NCBI RefSeq assembly: GCF_024055635.1 | Contig: NZ_JAMXMB010000018.1 | Coordinates: 18,164 to 82,163 of the forward strand | DNA: 64,000 nucleotides | Source: Microbacterium yannicii | GTDB taxonomy: Bacteria > Actinomycetota > Actinomycetes > Actinomycetales > Microbacteriaceae | Direction of reading: 5' to 3' | Part shown: in pieces, positions 53,291 to 61,392 of the stretch | Numbering within the stretch: position 1 is the stretch's first letter | How the letters are laid out: each line of letters starts with the position of its first letter | The notes under the pieces: model-generated | Told to the model about the DNA's origin: nothing | The model's input: only the letters and a program-made list of their open reading frames with translations | The model's database searches: none | Translations under genes and position numbers: made by a program

Positions 53291-53697
53291 GGCCCGCGGC
53301 ATCCGTCCCGTTCTTGGCGAGTCGCCAAGGAGTGCACCTTGAGCGCGTCGTTGTTGGCGAGTCGCCGGGTTTGGCTGCCGGGTGCCCTGGCCCGCGGCAT
53401 CGGTCCCGTTCTTGGCGAGTCGCCAAGTTGTGCACCCTGAGTGCGTCGTTGTTGGCGAGTCGCCGGGTTTGGCTGCCGGGTGCCCTGGCCCGCGGCATCG
53501 GTCCCGTTCTTGGCGAGTCGCCAAGTTGTGCACCTTGAGTGCGTCATTGTTGGCGAGTCGCCGGGTTCGGGCGATCGGGTGCCACTGGCCCGCGGCATCG
53601 GTCCCGTTCTTGGCGAGTCGCCAGGTTGTGCACCTTGAGTGCGTCGTTGTTGGCGAGTCGCCAGATTTGGCGACCGGATGCCCGGGCCCCCGGCATC
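53291..53697. repeat. 98-bp tandem repeat array (four units) between coaA and glmS
   Basis: Units begin at about 53291, 53389, 53487 and 53587; the third is 100 bp. Each contains two copies of TTGGCGAGTCGCC, 40 bp apart (eight copies at 53314, 53354, 53412, 53452, 53510, 53550, 53610 and 53650). The motif is part of the near-palindrome TTGGCGAGTCGCCAA. The units are nearly identical, including GTGCACCTTGAGTGCGTC between the motifs. No coding frame with plausible protein features runs through it. The remaining 50 bp up to glmS carry its leaderless promoter. Confidence 0.85.
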
Positions 53698-53733
53698 CGC
53701 TATTCGTAAGGGAGCCGCGCAAAACCCCGCCCT

Positions 53734-53739
53734 TAGCAT
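53734..53739 (+). promoter_or_regulatory. -10 box of a leaderless glmS transcript
   Basis: TAGCAT lies 7 nt before the ATG at 53747, with no ribosome binding site, the same spacing as at coaA. A glmS ribozyme is not recognisable in the upstream sequence. Confidence 0.45.
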
Positions 53740-53746
53740 GGACCGC

Positions 53747-55597
53747 ATGTGTGGAATCGTCGGATACGTGGGCCCGCGGCAGAGCCAGGCCGTCTTGATC
53801 TCGGGGCTCTCCCGGCTCGAGTACCGCGGCTATGACTCCGCCGGAATCGCCGTGATCGACGGCGACGGGGGTCTGGGCATGCGCAAGCGTGCCGGCAAGC
53901 TGCAGGTGCTGCGCGACGACCTCGCGGCCCGCCCGCTCGCGGACGGCACCACCGGCATCGGCCACACCCGCTGGGCGACCCACGGCGGCCCCACCGACGG
54001 CAACGCGCATCCGCACCTCGCGGACGACGACAAGCTCGCCGTCATCCACAACGGCATCATCGAGAACTTCTCCGAGCTCAAGGAAGAGCTGCTCGCCGGC
54101 GGCTTCACCTTCCGCAGCGAGACCGACACCGAGGTGGCGGCCGTGCTGCTGGGTCGCGAGTACGAGCGCACCGGGGATCTGGTCGAGGCCTTCCGCGCCG
54201 TGGTCACGCGCCTCGAGGGTGCGTTCACGCTGCTCGCGATGCACCAGGACCAGCCCGGGCTCGTCGTCGGCGCGCGCCGCAACTCGCCGCTCGTCATCGG
54301 GCTGGGCGAGGGAGAGAACTTCCTGGGCTCGGACGTCGCCGCCTTCGTCGAGCACACGCGCAACGCCCTCGCGATCGGCCAGGACCAGATCGTCGCGATC
54401 ACGCCCGCGGGCGTCGAGGTCACCGACTTCGCGGGCAACGCGGTCGAGGTCGAGCCGTTCGAGGTGACCTGGGATGCCGCCGCCGCCGAGAAGGGCGGCT
54501 GGTCGTCGTTCATGGCGAAGGAGGTGTCCGAAGAGCCGGACGCCGTCGCCAACACGCTCCGCGGCCGCATCCGCGACGGCCAGGTCGTCATCCCCGAGCT
54601 CGACGGCCTCGACGAGCTGTTCGCCGGCATCTCGCGCATCATCGTCATCGCCTGCGGCACCGCTGCCTACGCGGGCCAGGTCGGCAAGTACGCGATCGAG
54701 CAGTGGACCCGCATCCCGGTCGACGTCGAGCTCGCGCACGAGTTCCGCTACCGCGACCCGGTGATCGGGCCCGACACCCTCGTGGTGTCGATCAGCCAGT
54801 CCGGCGAGACCATGGACACGCTCATGGCCGTGAAGTACGCCCGGGAGCGCGGCGCGAAGACGCTGTCGATCTGCAACACCCAGGGCGCCACGATTCCGCG
54901 CGAGTCCGACGCGATCGTCTACACGCACGCCGGCCCCGAAGTGGCTGTCGCTTCGACCAAGGCGTTCGTCGCGCAGATCACCGCCCTGTACCTGATGGGC
55001 CTGCACATCGGTCGCATCCGCGGGTCGGTCGCCGCTGCGGATGCCGCCGAGCACGTGCGCGAGCTCGAGGCGATCCCGGGCAAGATCGCGCAGATCCTCG
55101 AGCGCGAGCAGCCCCGCATCGAGCAGTTCGCCTCGTGGATGGCGGACACGCGGTCGGTGCTGTTCCTCGGGCGCCACGTCGGCTACCCGATCGCCCTCGA
55201 AGGCGCGCTCAAGCTCAAGGAACTCGCATACATCCACGCTGAAGGTTTCGCCGCCGGCGAGCTCAAGCACGGACCCATCGCCCTCATCGAGCCCGGCCAG
55301 CCGGTGTTCGTGATCGTGCCCTCGCCGCGCAAGTCGGCTGAGATGCACAAGAAGGTGATCTCGAGCATCGAGGAGATCCGCGCCCGCGGCGCCCGCGTCA
55401 TCGCGATCGCCGAAGAGGGCGACGCGGCAGTGCTCCCCAAGGCCGACGAGGTGCTGCGCATCCCGCTCGCGGACCCGTTCTTCGAGCCCCTGCTCGCCGT
55501 CGTTCCGCTGCACATCTTCGCGATGGGCCTCGCGACCGCCAAGGGCCTCGACGTCGACCAGCCCCGCAACCTGGCCAAGTCCGTCACCGTCGAGTAG
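53747..55597 (+). CDS. glmS: Glutamine-fructose-6-phosphate aminotransferase (isomerizing)
   Basis: The 616-residue enzyme makes glucosamine-6-phosphate from fructose-6-phosphate and glutamine. The N-terminal class II amidotransferase starts MCGIVGYVG (catalytic Cys2), with RWATHGGPTDGNAHPH. Two SIS domains follow, with VSISQSGETMDTL and HVGYPIALEGALKLKELAYIHAE, and the end is LAKSVTVE. Start choice is fixed by the need for an N-terminal Met-Cys. Its product feeds GlmM, encoded at 27804. Confidence 0.97.
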   Translation: MCGIVGYVGPRQSQAVLISGLSRLEYRGYDSAGIAVIDGDGGLGMRKRAGKLQVLRDDLAARPLADGTTGIGHTRWATHGGPTDGNAHPHLADDDKLAVIHNGIIENFSELKEELLAGGFTFRSETDTEVAAVLLGREYERTGDLVEAFRAVVTRLEGAFTLLAMHQDQPGLVVGARRNSPLVIGLGEGENFLGSDVAAFVEHTRNALAIGQDQIVAITPAGVEVTDFAGNAVEVEPFEVTWDAAAAEKGGWSSFMAKEVSEEPDAVANTLRGRIRDGQVVIPELDGLDELFAGISRIIVIACGTAAYAGQVGKYAIEQWTRIPVDVELAHEFRYRDPVIGPDTLVVSISQSGETMDTLMAVKYARERGAKTLSICNTQGATIPRESDAIVYTHAGPEVAVASTKAFVAQITALYLMGLHIGRIRGSVAAADAAEHVRELEAIPGKIAQILEREQPRIEQFASWMADTRSVLFLGRHVGYPIALEGALKLKELAYIHAEGFAAGELKHGPIALIEPGQPVFVIVPSPRKSAEMHKKVISSIEEIRARGARVIAIAEEGDAAVLPKADEVLRIPLADPFFEPLLAVVPLHIFAMGLATAKGLDVDQPRNLAKSVTVE

Positions 55598-55662
55598 GCG
55601 CGTCTCCGGCGAGTGACCGCGCTGCGCCCGTGCTGGGGCCGAGCTGCGCCCGCGGTGCGCCG

Positions 55663-55720
55663 TGACTTGGCGTATATGTACGCGACACCCTGGCGTGTCG
55701 CGTACATATACGCCAAGTCA
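55663..55720. repeat. Perfect 26-bp inverted repeat between glmS and acpS
   Basis: The arms 55663-55688 and 55695-55720 are exact complements (26 of 26) around a 6-nt loop, CCTGGC. They include an AT-rich GTATATGTAC segment unlike the surrounding DNA. It lies 65 bp after the glmS stop and could terminate glmS, but there is no T-run. A palindromic mobile-type element or recombination site is also possible. Confidence 0.85.
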
Positions 55721-55809
55721 TCGAGGCGGGGCGGGAGACGGGGGGCGGGCTCCCTGACGCGGCGCGATAGGGTGACGGATGCCGCGCACCGGCGCGGCAG
55801 GAGGTGCAT

Positions 55810-56352
55810 GTGATCGTCGGAATCGGCGTCGACCTCGTCGACATCCCGCGGTTCGAACGGACCATCGAGCGGACGCCGAAGCTGCTCGACCGACTGTTCT
55901 CGGAGGCAGAGCGTGCGCTGAAGCCGCACTCGCTCGCCGCGCGCTACGCGGCCAAGGAAGCGCTCATCAAGGCGCTGGGCGGCTCGGACGGGGTGCACTG
56001 GACCGAGATCGAGGTCGTGTCCGAGGCATCCGGTCGGCCCGTGTTCTCGCTCTGCGGGTCGACCGCCCGCGTCGTCGCGGACCGCGGCATCGTCGCGGTG
56101 CACCTGTCGCTCTCGCACGACGCCGGCCTCGCGACCGCGTACGTGATCGCCGAGTCCGCCGAGCCCTCGGTGGTGCCGCCCGGCCCTTCGGACTCGCCGA
56201 ACCAGGGGATCCGCGCCGAGACCGGGCGCGGCGCCACCGGTCTCGACGAGAATCCCCTGTCTCGACGCCCGTCGGGCGCCCCGGACCATGCCCCGACCCC
56301 GACCCCGACCCTTGCCCCGACCCCGGCCCCGAACCCGGAGGAACCCGCATGA
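55810..56352 (+). CDS. acpS: Holo-[acyl-carrier-protein] synthase with an atypical C-terminal tail
   Basis: The 180-residue protein transfers phosphopantetheine from CoA to acyl carrier protein. The catalytic part (1-118) has GIGVDLVDIPRFE (metal-binding Asp), FSEAE, RYAAKEALIKALG and HLSLSHD. The family normally ends here at about 120 residues. The remaining 60 residues are low-complexity with a Pro/Thr-rich end, and are encoded partly by an inverted repeat (56203-56259). AGGAGG is 5 nt before the GTG at 55810. It overlaps alr by 4 bp. Confidence 0.9.
   Translation: MIVGIGVDLVDIPRFERTIERTPKLLDRLFSEAERALKPHSLAARYAAKEALIKALGGSDGVHWTEIEVVSEASGRPVFSLCGSTARVVADRGIVAVHLSLSHDAGLATAYVIAESAEPSVVPPGPSDSPNQGIRAETGRGATGLDENPLSRRPSGAPDHAPTPTPTLAPTPAPNPEEPA
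56203..56259. repeat. 23-bp imperfect inverted repeat inside the 3' part of acpS
   Basis: The arm at 56203-56225 (CAGGGGAT...GAGACCGG) matches the reverse complement of 56237-56259 in 20 of 23 positions, around an 11-bp centre. It falls entirely in the atypical tail of acpS, consistent with insertion of a small palindromic element. Confidence 0.7.
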
Positions 56353-57473
56353 GCCGCCTGCCCGCTGGGGCGCTGCGCGAGGCCGTCGTCGACGTCGGCG
56401 CCATCGAGGACAACGTGCGGCACCTCCGCCGGCTCACCGCCTCGGAGATCATCGCCGTCGTCAAGGCCGACGGCTACGGCCACGGCGCGGTCCGCTCGGC
56501 GTTCGCGGCCCTCGCCGGCGGTGCAACGCGCCTGGGCGTCTCCGACATCACGGAGGCGATCGCGCTGCGCCGTGCGGGCATCGACGCACCGATCGTCGCG
56601 TGGCTGCACGCGCCGGGAGCCGACTTCGCCGAGGCGGCCGCCCTCGGGATCGAGCTCGGCATCTCGAGCCTCGCGCAGCTGCAGCAGGCGGCGGCCGCGG
56701 CATCCGCAGATCGTCCCGTCGGGGTGCACCTCAAGCTCGAGACGGGCCTCTCACGCAACGGCATCGCGCCCGATGCCTACCGCGTGGTGTTCGCCGAGGC
56801 CGCCCGGCTCGAGCGGATCGGGCGGGTGCGCGTCATCGCGCTGTTCAGCCACCTCTCCAACGCCTCGGTCGACGACGACCGGGCCGCGCTGCGGGCCTTC
56901 GAGGAGGGCGTCGGCGTCGCCGCCTCGCTCGGACTCGCCCCGCCGCTCCGCCACCTCGCCGCGACACATGCGGCCATCGACCTGCCCGAGTCGCGGCTCG
57001 GCTGCGTGCGGATAGGCATCGGACTGTATGGGCTGTCGCCGTTCGACGACCGATCCTCGGCCGACCTGGGCCTTCGGCCCGCGATGACACTGCACGGCGC
57101 GGTGGCGGCGGTGCGCCGCGTGCCCGCCGGCAAGGGCGTCTCGTACGGCTACGACTACCGCACCGAGCGCGACACGACGCTCGCGCTCGTGCCGCTCGGC
57201 TATGCCGACGGCGTGCCGCGACAGGCGTCGGGCGCGGGACCCGTGGTGATCGGCGGTCGGCGCTTCACGGTCGCGGGCCGCGTCGCGATGGACCAGTTCG
57301 TCGTCGACGTCGGCGACTCGCCCGTCGCCGTCGGCGACGAGGTCGTGCTGTTCGGCGATCCCACACTGGGCGCGCCCGCCGCGACGGAATGGGCGGATGC
57401 CGCGGGCACCATCAACTACGAGATCGTCACGCGCGTCGGACCCCGCGTGCCGCGTCGGCGGGTGTCGGAATGA
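56349..57473 (+). CDS. alr: Alanine racemase
   Basis: The 374-residue PLP enzyme makes D-alanine for peptidoglycan. The PLP lysine is Lys39 in AVVKADGYGHG. Other landmarks are KLETGLSRNG, HLSNAS, the RIGIGLYGL loop, and VSYGYDYRTERDTTLALVPLGYADGVPR with the second catalytic tyrosine region and VAMDQFVVDVGD. The ATG overlaps the acpS stop. Confidence 0.95.
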   Translation: MSRLPAGALREAVVDVGAIEDNVRHLRRLTASEIIAVVKADGYGHGAVRSAFAALAGGATRLGVSDITEAIALRRAGIDAPIVAWLHAPGADFAEAAALGIELGISSLAQLQQAAAAASADRPVGVHLKLETGLSRNGIAPDAYRVVFAEAARLERIGRVRVIALFSHLSNASVDDDRAALRAFEEGVGVAASLGLAPPLRHLAATHAAIDLPESRLGCVRIGIGLYGLSPFDDRSSADLGLRPAMTLHGAVAAVRRVPAGKGVSYGYDYRTERDTTLALVPLGYADGVPRQASGAGPVVIGGRRFTVAGRVAMDQFVVDVGDSPVAVGDEVVLFGDPTLGAPAATEWADAAGTINYEIVTRVGPRVPRRRVSE

Positions 57474-57594
57474 GCGCGCTCGGCGTTCCGTTCTCAGGAG
57501 GGATGCAGCGGCCCCGGCCGGGCGCCCGCGTGATTCCGCGGCCCGCGCAACGGTCGGGGACCAGAGGTCTTGAGAACGGTACGAGGGAGGCGCG

Positions 57595-58119
57595 ATGAGC
57601 GGGGGAATCGACGCGCTCGTGGGCACACGCGAGATCACCTCGCCGGACGCCATGGAGGCGCTCGGCGAGGAGATGGGACGGATGCTGCGCCCCGGCGACA
57701 TGGTGGTGCTCACCGGTCCGCTCGGGGCGGGGAAGACGACGCTCACCCGTGGCATCGGGCGCGGGCTGGGCGTGCGGGGACCGATCCAGAGTCCCACCTT
57801 CGTCCTCGCGCGGACCCACCCCTCGCTGGTCGGCGGCACGCCGCTGGTGCACGTCGACGCGTACCGGCTGGGGTCGGCGGCCGAGCTGGACGACCTCGAC
57901 ATCGACTTCGACGGCTCGGTGGTCATCGTGGAGTGGGGCCGCGGACTGGTCGACGGCATCCGCGACCACTGGTGGGAGGTCGAACTGGACCGCGAGTGGC
58001 ACGGGCGCGGGCAGGACGACGCCTGCTACGGCGTCGCGCACGAAGCGGACCTCGACGCCGACGCGCCCCGGCTCGTGCACATCGCCCGGCACGAAGCATC
58101 CGGTCGATCCGCTCGCTGA
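57595..58119 (+). CDS. tsaE: tRNA threonylcarbamoyladenosine biosynthesis ATPase TsaE
   Basis: The 174-residue protein has the P-loop GPLGAGKTT at 41-49, SPTFVLARTH, HVDAYRLGSAAEL and VVIVEWG. It drives the TsaBDE complex that makes t6A37 in ANN-decoding tRNAs. GAGGGAGG precedes the ATG. A 121-bp gap to alr contains a 9-bp inverted repeat, CCGTTCTCA (57488) and TGAGAACGG (57571). Confidence 0.93.
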   Translation: MSGGIDALVGTREITSPDAMEALGEEMGRMLRPGDMVVLTGPLGAGKTTLTRGIGRGLGVRGPIQSPTFVLARTHPSLVGGTPLVHVDAYRLGSAAELDDLDIDFDGSVVIVEWGRGLVDGIRDHWWEVELDREWHGRGQDDACYGVAHEADLDADAPRLVHIARHEASGRSAR

Positions 58120-58196
58120 GCGCGGACCGCAGTGACGAGACGAGGCGTCGTCGCTCGCTCAACGACCGGTGCTGACACGCCGACTACCCTGGGAGG

Positions 58197-58958
58197 GTGA
58201 TCCTCGGCATCGACACGTCGCTCGGCTCCGCAGTGGCGGTGGTCGAGCCCGACGGCGTCATCCGCTCCGAGGCGCGCAGCCTCGACCCGCGCGGCCACGC
58301 CGAGGCCATCGGCACGCTGCTCGAACGGGCGATGGCGGAGGCATCCGTCACTCCCTCCGACATCACGCACATCGCTGCCGGAATGGGACCCGGGCCGTTC
58401 ACCGGGCTGCGCGTCGGCGTCGCGGCCGCCCGTGCGTTCGCCCTCGGGCGCGGCCTGCCGGTCGTACCGGTCGTGAGCCACGACGCCGTCGCGCTCGAGC
58501 TGCTCCTCCACAGCGCCCTGACCGCCGACTGGGGCTTCGTCGGCGACGTCGAGGACGGGGCGGCCGAGACGTTCGCGGTCGTGACCGACGCGCGCCGGCG
58601 CGAGTTCGCCTACACGCTCTATCGCGGCATCGACGATGACGGCCTGCCCATCCGGGTGGCCGAGCCCGCCCTCGTTCCGCGTGACGAGCTCGATGCCGTG
58701 CTCGCGGCCGCGGGGGCCAAGCGTCGTGAGGCCGACCGGATCCCCGCCGCGATGCTCGCGCTGGCCGCGGCCCGCGCCCTGTCGGCCGGCCGGACCGTCG
58801 GCCCCGACGACGCGCTCTACCTCCGCTCGCCCGACGTCACGCTGCCTCACGCTCCGAAACGCGTGAACCTGCCGGCCGCGAGCGGGCGGGCCGCGAACGG
58901 GCGGTCCGCCGCCGCCGCACCGCCGGCTCCGGCCGTGCGAGGGCAGGACCCGGCATGA
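58197..58958 (+). CDS. tsaB: tRNA threonylcarbamoyladenosine biosynthesis protein TsaB
   Basis: The 253-residue ASKHA-fold protein begins ILGIDTSLGSAVAVVE and has AAGMGPGPFTGLRVGVAAARAFALG. It is the scaffold partner of TsaD. The C-terminal 35 residues are Ala/Pro/Gly-rich and outside the family core. The GTG at 58197 follows TACCCT by 6 nt and is probably leaderless, so it may have its own promoter after tsaE. It overlaps rimI by 4 bp. Confidence 0.93.
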   Translation: MILGIDTSLGSAVAVVEPDGVIRSEARSLDPRGHAEAIGTLLERAMAEASVTPSDITHIAAGMGPGPFTGLRVGVAAARAFALGRGLPVVPVVSHDAVALELLLHSALTADWGFVGDVEDGAAETFAVVTDARRREFAYTLYRGIDDDGLPIRVAEPALVPRDELDAVLAAAGAKRREADRIPAAMLALAAARALSAGRTVGPDDALYLRSPDVTLPHAPKRVNLPAASGRAANGRSAAAAPPAPAVRGQDPA

Positions 58959-59503
58959 CCCTGCGCGCGGCCACGCCCGCCGACCTCGCCGCGATCATGA
59001 AGCTCGAGCGGGCATCGTTTCCGACCGATGCGTGGTCCGAGGCGATGATGCGCGAGGAGCTGACTTCGCCCCACGGGTGGTATGTCGTCGACGAGGAGGC
59101 CGGCCGGCTCGTCGGGTACGCGGGGCTGCGTGCTGTGAAGAGTGCGACGGATGCCGACATCCAGACCATCGCGATCGCCGAGGGTGCGCGTGGGCGAGGC
59201 CGCGGGCGCACGATGCTGCGGGCACTGCTCGCGGAGGCGGCCCGCCGCGGCGCCGCACACGTCTTCCTCGAGGTGCGCGACGACAATCCGGTGGCTCAGG
59301 GACTGTACGCGTCGGAGGGTTTCGCCGAGATCGGCCGGAAGCCCCGCTACTACCAGCCCGACGACGTCGACGCCGTCGTCATGAAGCTGGACGTGCGAGG
59401 GTGGCGCAGCGCTTCGGCCCCGGACGATGACGGCGTGGTGACGAGTGGGGGCTCGGCGACCCGCGGGGCTCCGGGCGCTGCGGACGGAGGGGTGTGCACG
59501 TGA
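58955..59503 (+). CDS. rimI: Ribosomal-protein-alanine N-acetyltransferase (RimI-like GNAT)
   Basis: The 182-residue GNAT enzyme has [22 protein letters not shown], the acetyl-CoA loop [19 protein letters not shown] and [29 protein letters not shown]. It sits between tsaB and tsaD as in most bacteria. About 35 extra low-complexity residues extend the C-terminus beyond the GNAT fold. Confidence 0.9.
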   Translation: MTLRAATPADLAAIMKLERASFPTDAWSEAMMREELTSPHGWYVVDEEAGRLVGYAGLRAVKSATDADIQTIAIAEGARGRGRGRTMLRALLAEAARRGAAHVFLEVRDDNPVAQGLYASEGFAEIGRKPRYYQPDDVDAVVMKLDVRGWRSASAPDDDGVVTSGGSATRGAPGAADGGVCT

Positions 59504-60567
59504 ACCGGGCCGAACCGCTGGTGCTCGGCATCGAGACGAGTTGCGACGAGACCGGCATCGGCATCGTCCGCGGCCGCACGCTCCTGTCGAACACGATCGC
59601 GAGCTCGATGGACGAGCACGCCCGCTACGGCGGCGTCGTGCCGGAAGTCGCCGCCCGTGCGCACCTCGAAGCGCTGCAGCCGTCGATCGAGGCGGCGCTC
59701 GCCGAGTCGGGGGTCGCGCTCGCGGACCTCGACGCCGTCGCGGTGACGAGCGGTCCCGGCCTCGCGGGAGCACTGATGGTCGGCGTCGGCGCCGCCAAGG
59801 CGCTCGCCGTGTCGCTCGAGAAGCCCCTCTACGCCGTCAACCACCTCGTCGGCCACATCGCGGCCGACATCCTCGATGACCAGGCACCGCCGTTGGAGTA
59901 CCCCACCGTGGCGCTGCTGGTCAGCGGCGGGCACACCTCGCTGCTCCTCGTGCGCGATCTCACCACCGACGTGGAGCTCCTCGGCGAGACGATGGACGAC
60001 GCCGCCGGCGAGGCGTTCGACAAGGTCGCGCGGCTGCTCGGACTGCCGTACCCCGGAGGGCCCGAGATCGATCGGGCCGCGGCATCCGGGGACAACACGG
60101 CGATCCCGTTCCCCCGTGGACTGTCGCGGGCGTCCGACATGGCGGGACACCGCTACGACTTCTCGTTCTCGGGGCTGAAGACGGCGGTCGCCCGTTGGGT
60201 CGAGCTACGGGAGGCGGCGGGGGAGCAGGTTCCGATCGCGGACGTCGCGGCGAGCTTCCGCGAGGCCGTCGTCGACGTGCTCGTCACCAAGGCTCTGGCC
60301 GCGTGCCGCGACTACGGCGTACCGCGGCTGCTGCTCGGCGGCGGCGTCATCGCCAACCGACGTCTGCGAGAGGTGGCGCTGGAACGCGCCGCGGCCGAAG
60401 GCGTCACCGTGCGCATTCCGCCGCTGTCGCTCTGCACCGATAACGGGGCCATGATCGCCGCGCTCACCTCCGAGCTGATCATGGCGGGCCGCGCGCCGTC
60501 GACGTTGGAGTTCGGGGCCGACTCGACGCTGCCGGTCACCGAGATCCAGGTGGCGGAATCGGCATGA
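59500..60567 (+). CDS. tsaD: tRNA N6-adenosine threonylcarbamoyltransferase TsaD
   Basis: The 355-residue Kae1-type protein starts [17 protein letters not shown]. It has metal-binding histidines in [41 protein letters not shown] and [12 protein letters not shown]. It transfers threonylcarbamoyl to A37 of tRNA with TsaB and TsaE. A GTG at 59500 overlaps the rimI stop (GTGA) with GGAGG 9-10 nt before; GTG 59494 is the alternative. Confidence 0.95.
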   Translation: MNRAEPLVLGIETSCDETGIGIVRGRTLLSNTIASSMDEHARYGGVVPEVAARAHLEALQPSIEAALAESGVALADLDAVAVTSGPGLAGALMVGVGAAKALAVSLEKPLYAVNHLVGHIAADILDDQAPPLEYPTVALLVSGGHTSLLLVRDLTTDVELLGETMDDAAGEAFDKVARLLGLPYPGGPEIDRAAASGDNTAIPFPRGLSRASDMAGHRYDFSFSGLKTAVARWVELREAAGEQVPIADVAASFREAVVDVLVTKALAACRDYGVPRLLLGGGVIANRRLREVALERAAAEGVTVRIPPLSLCTDNGAMIAALTSELIMAGRAPSTLEFGADSTLPVTEIQVAESA

Positions 60568-61277
60568 CGGACGAACGGATGCCGCGGCCTGCCGCCGCCG
60601 CCCCTCCCGAGCCTGTGGAATCAGGCGTGGGGGAGTCCGAGCGCCCGGTGGACGACCCGACTGTGACGCCCGTCGTGCCGGAGCCTGCCCCGGCGCCCGC
60701 CGAGGCGCAGGCTGCGCCGGAGGCAGCCCCGGAAGCGCTGGCCCCGGCCGCGCCCGCCGCGGCCGAGCCCGCTCCTGAGACCGCGGAACCCGCTGAGGCG
60801 ACCGAGCCGGCCACACCGCCCGCGCCTCGGCCCGAACGTGCGGAGCCGTTCGTGTCGTCGGTGTCGCCCGACGTGGATCTCGCGCAGGACGCCTCGCCGC
60901 TGCCCGGGGCGCATCGGGGAGGATTCCAGCGACTGCCCACGGCGCCGGTCGCCGTCACCGTCGAGACGGCGCCTGCTGAACCGGGCGGTGAGTTCACGCC
61001 CGATGACTCGTCGTGGCAGGCGACGGACTCGGCGTTCCACAGCGGTCTGGCGGGCTGGGCTCTCGCCTTCGCGGTCGTCGGTCTCATCGTGTCGATGTTC
61101 GTGGGCTGGGGTTTCCCCATCGGGTTGGTGGCCGTGGTCTCGGCCATCATCGCGCTGCGGCGCCCGCTCGAGAACCGCGCCGTCGCGGTATGGGCGATCG
61201 CCCTCGGCACCCTGTCGATCCTGTACAGCGCGGGCTGGCTGCTCTACACCGCCCTGCGCGCGAACCTCCTCGGCTGA
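60564..61277 (+). CDS. DUF4190-like membrane protein with a long Pro/Ala-rich N-terminus
   Basis: The 237-residue protein has about 100 residues of Pro/Ala/Glu-rich, presumably disordered, N-terminus. After a linker there are two closely spaced C-terminal membrane helices ([20 protein letters not shown] and [20 protein letters not shown]) around a short basic loop, the DUF4190 plan. It overlaps tsaD by 4 bp. Function is unknown. Confidence 0.7.
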   Translation: MTDERMPRPAAAAPPEPVESGVGESERPVDDPTVTPVVPEPAPAPAEAQAAPEAAPEALAPAAPAAAEPAPETAEPAEATEPATPPAPRPERAEPFVSSVSPDVDLAQDASPLPGAHRGGFQRLPTAPVAVTVETAPAEPGGEFTPDDSSWQATDSAFHSGLAGWALAFAVVGLIVSMFVGWGFPIGLVAVVSAIIALRRPLENRAVAVWAIALGTLSILYSAGWLLYTALRANLLG

Positions 61278-61286
61278 CGCGGTTTC

Positions 61287-61359
61287 GGGTTTGGGGCGCA
61301 TCCCGTGCGTTCGGGGCGTGCGGCGTGCGCCCCCGATCGACGCGATGCGCCCCGAACCC
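61287..61359. terminator. Bidirectional terminator-type structure between convergent genes
   Basis: The arms 61287-61302 (GGGTTTGGGGCGCATC) and 61344-61359 (GATGCGCCCCGAACCC) pair over 16 positions with one G-T wobble. The 41-nt centre can form a further GC-rich hairpin. It lies between the ends of the DUF4190-like gene and the methyltransferase gene, so it probably stops transcription from both sides. Confidence 0.65.
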
Positions 61360-61392
61360 CTGTCGATGACGCCGAACGCGCCGGGAGGCAGG

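Noticed and set aside
53291..53697. CRISPR-like array between coaA and glmS
   Set aside because: The repeated unit is 98 bp and the stretches between motifs are themselves repeated, so there are no unique spacers, and no cas genes are nearby.
53314..53700. Open frames running through the 98-bp array on both strands
   Set aside because: They arise because the unit is near a multiple of three in open frames. They lack ribosome binding sites and protein-like composition, and the unit change to 100 bp shifts them.
53698..53746. glmS ribozyme upstream of glmS
   Set aside because: Only about 50 bp lie between the repeat array and a leaderless start, too short for the ribozyme, and none of its conserved core is seen. 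It is not expected in Actinobacteria.
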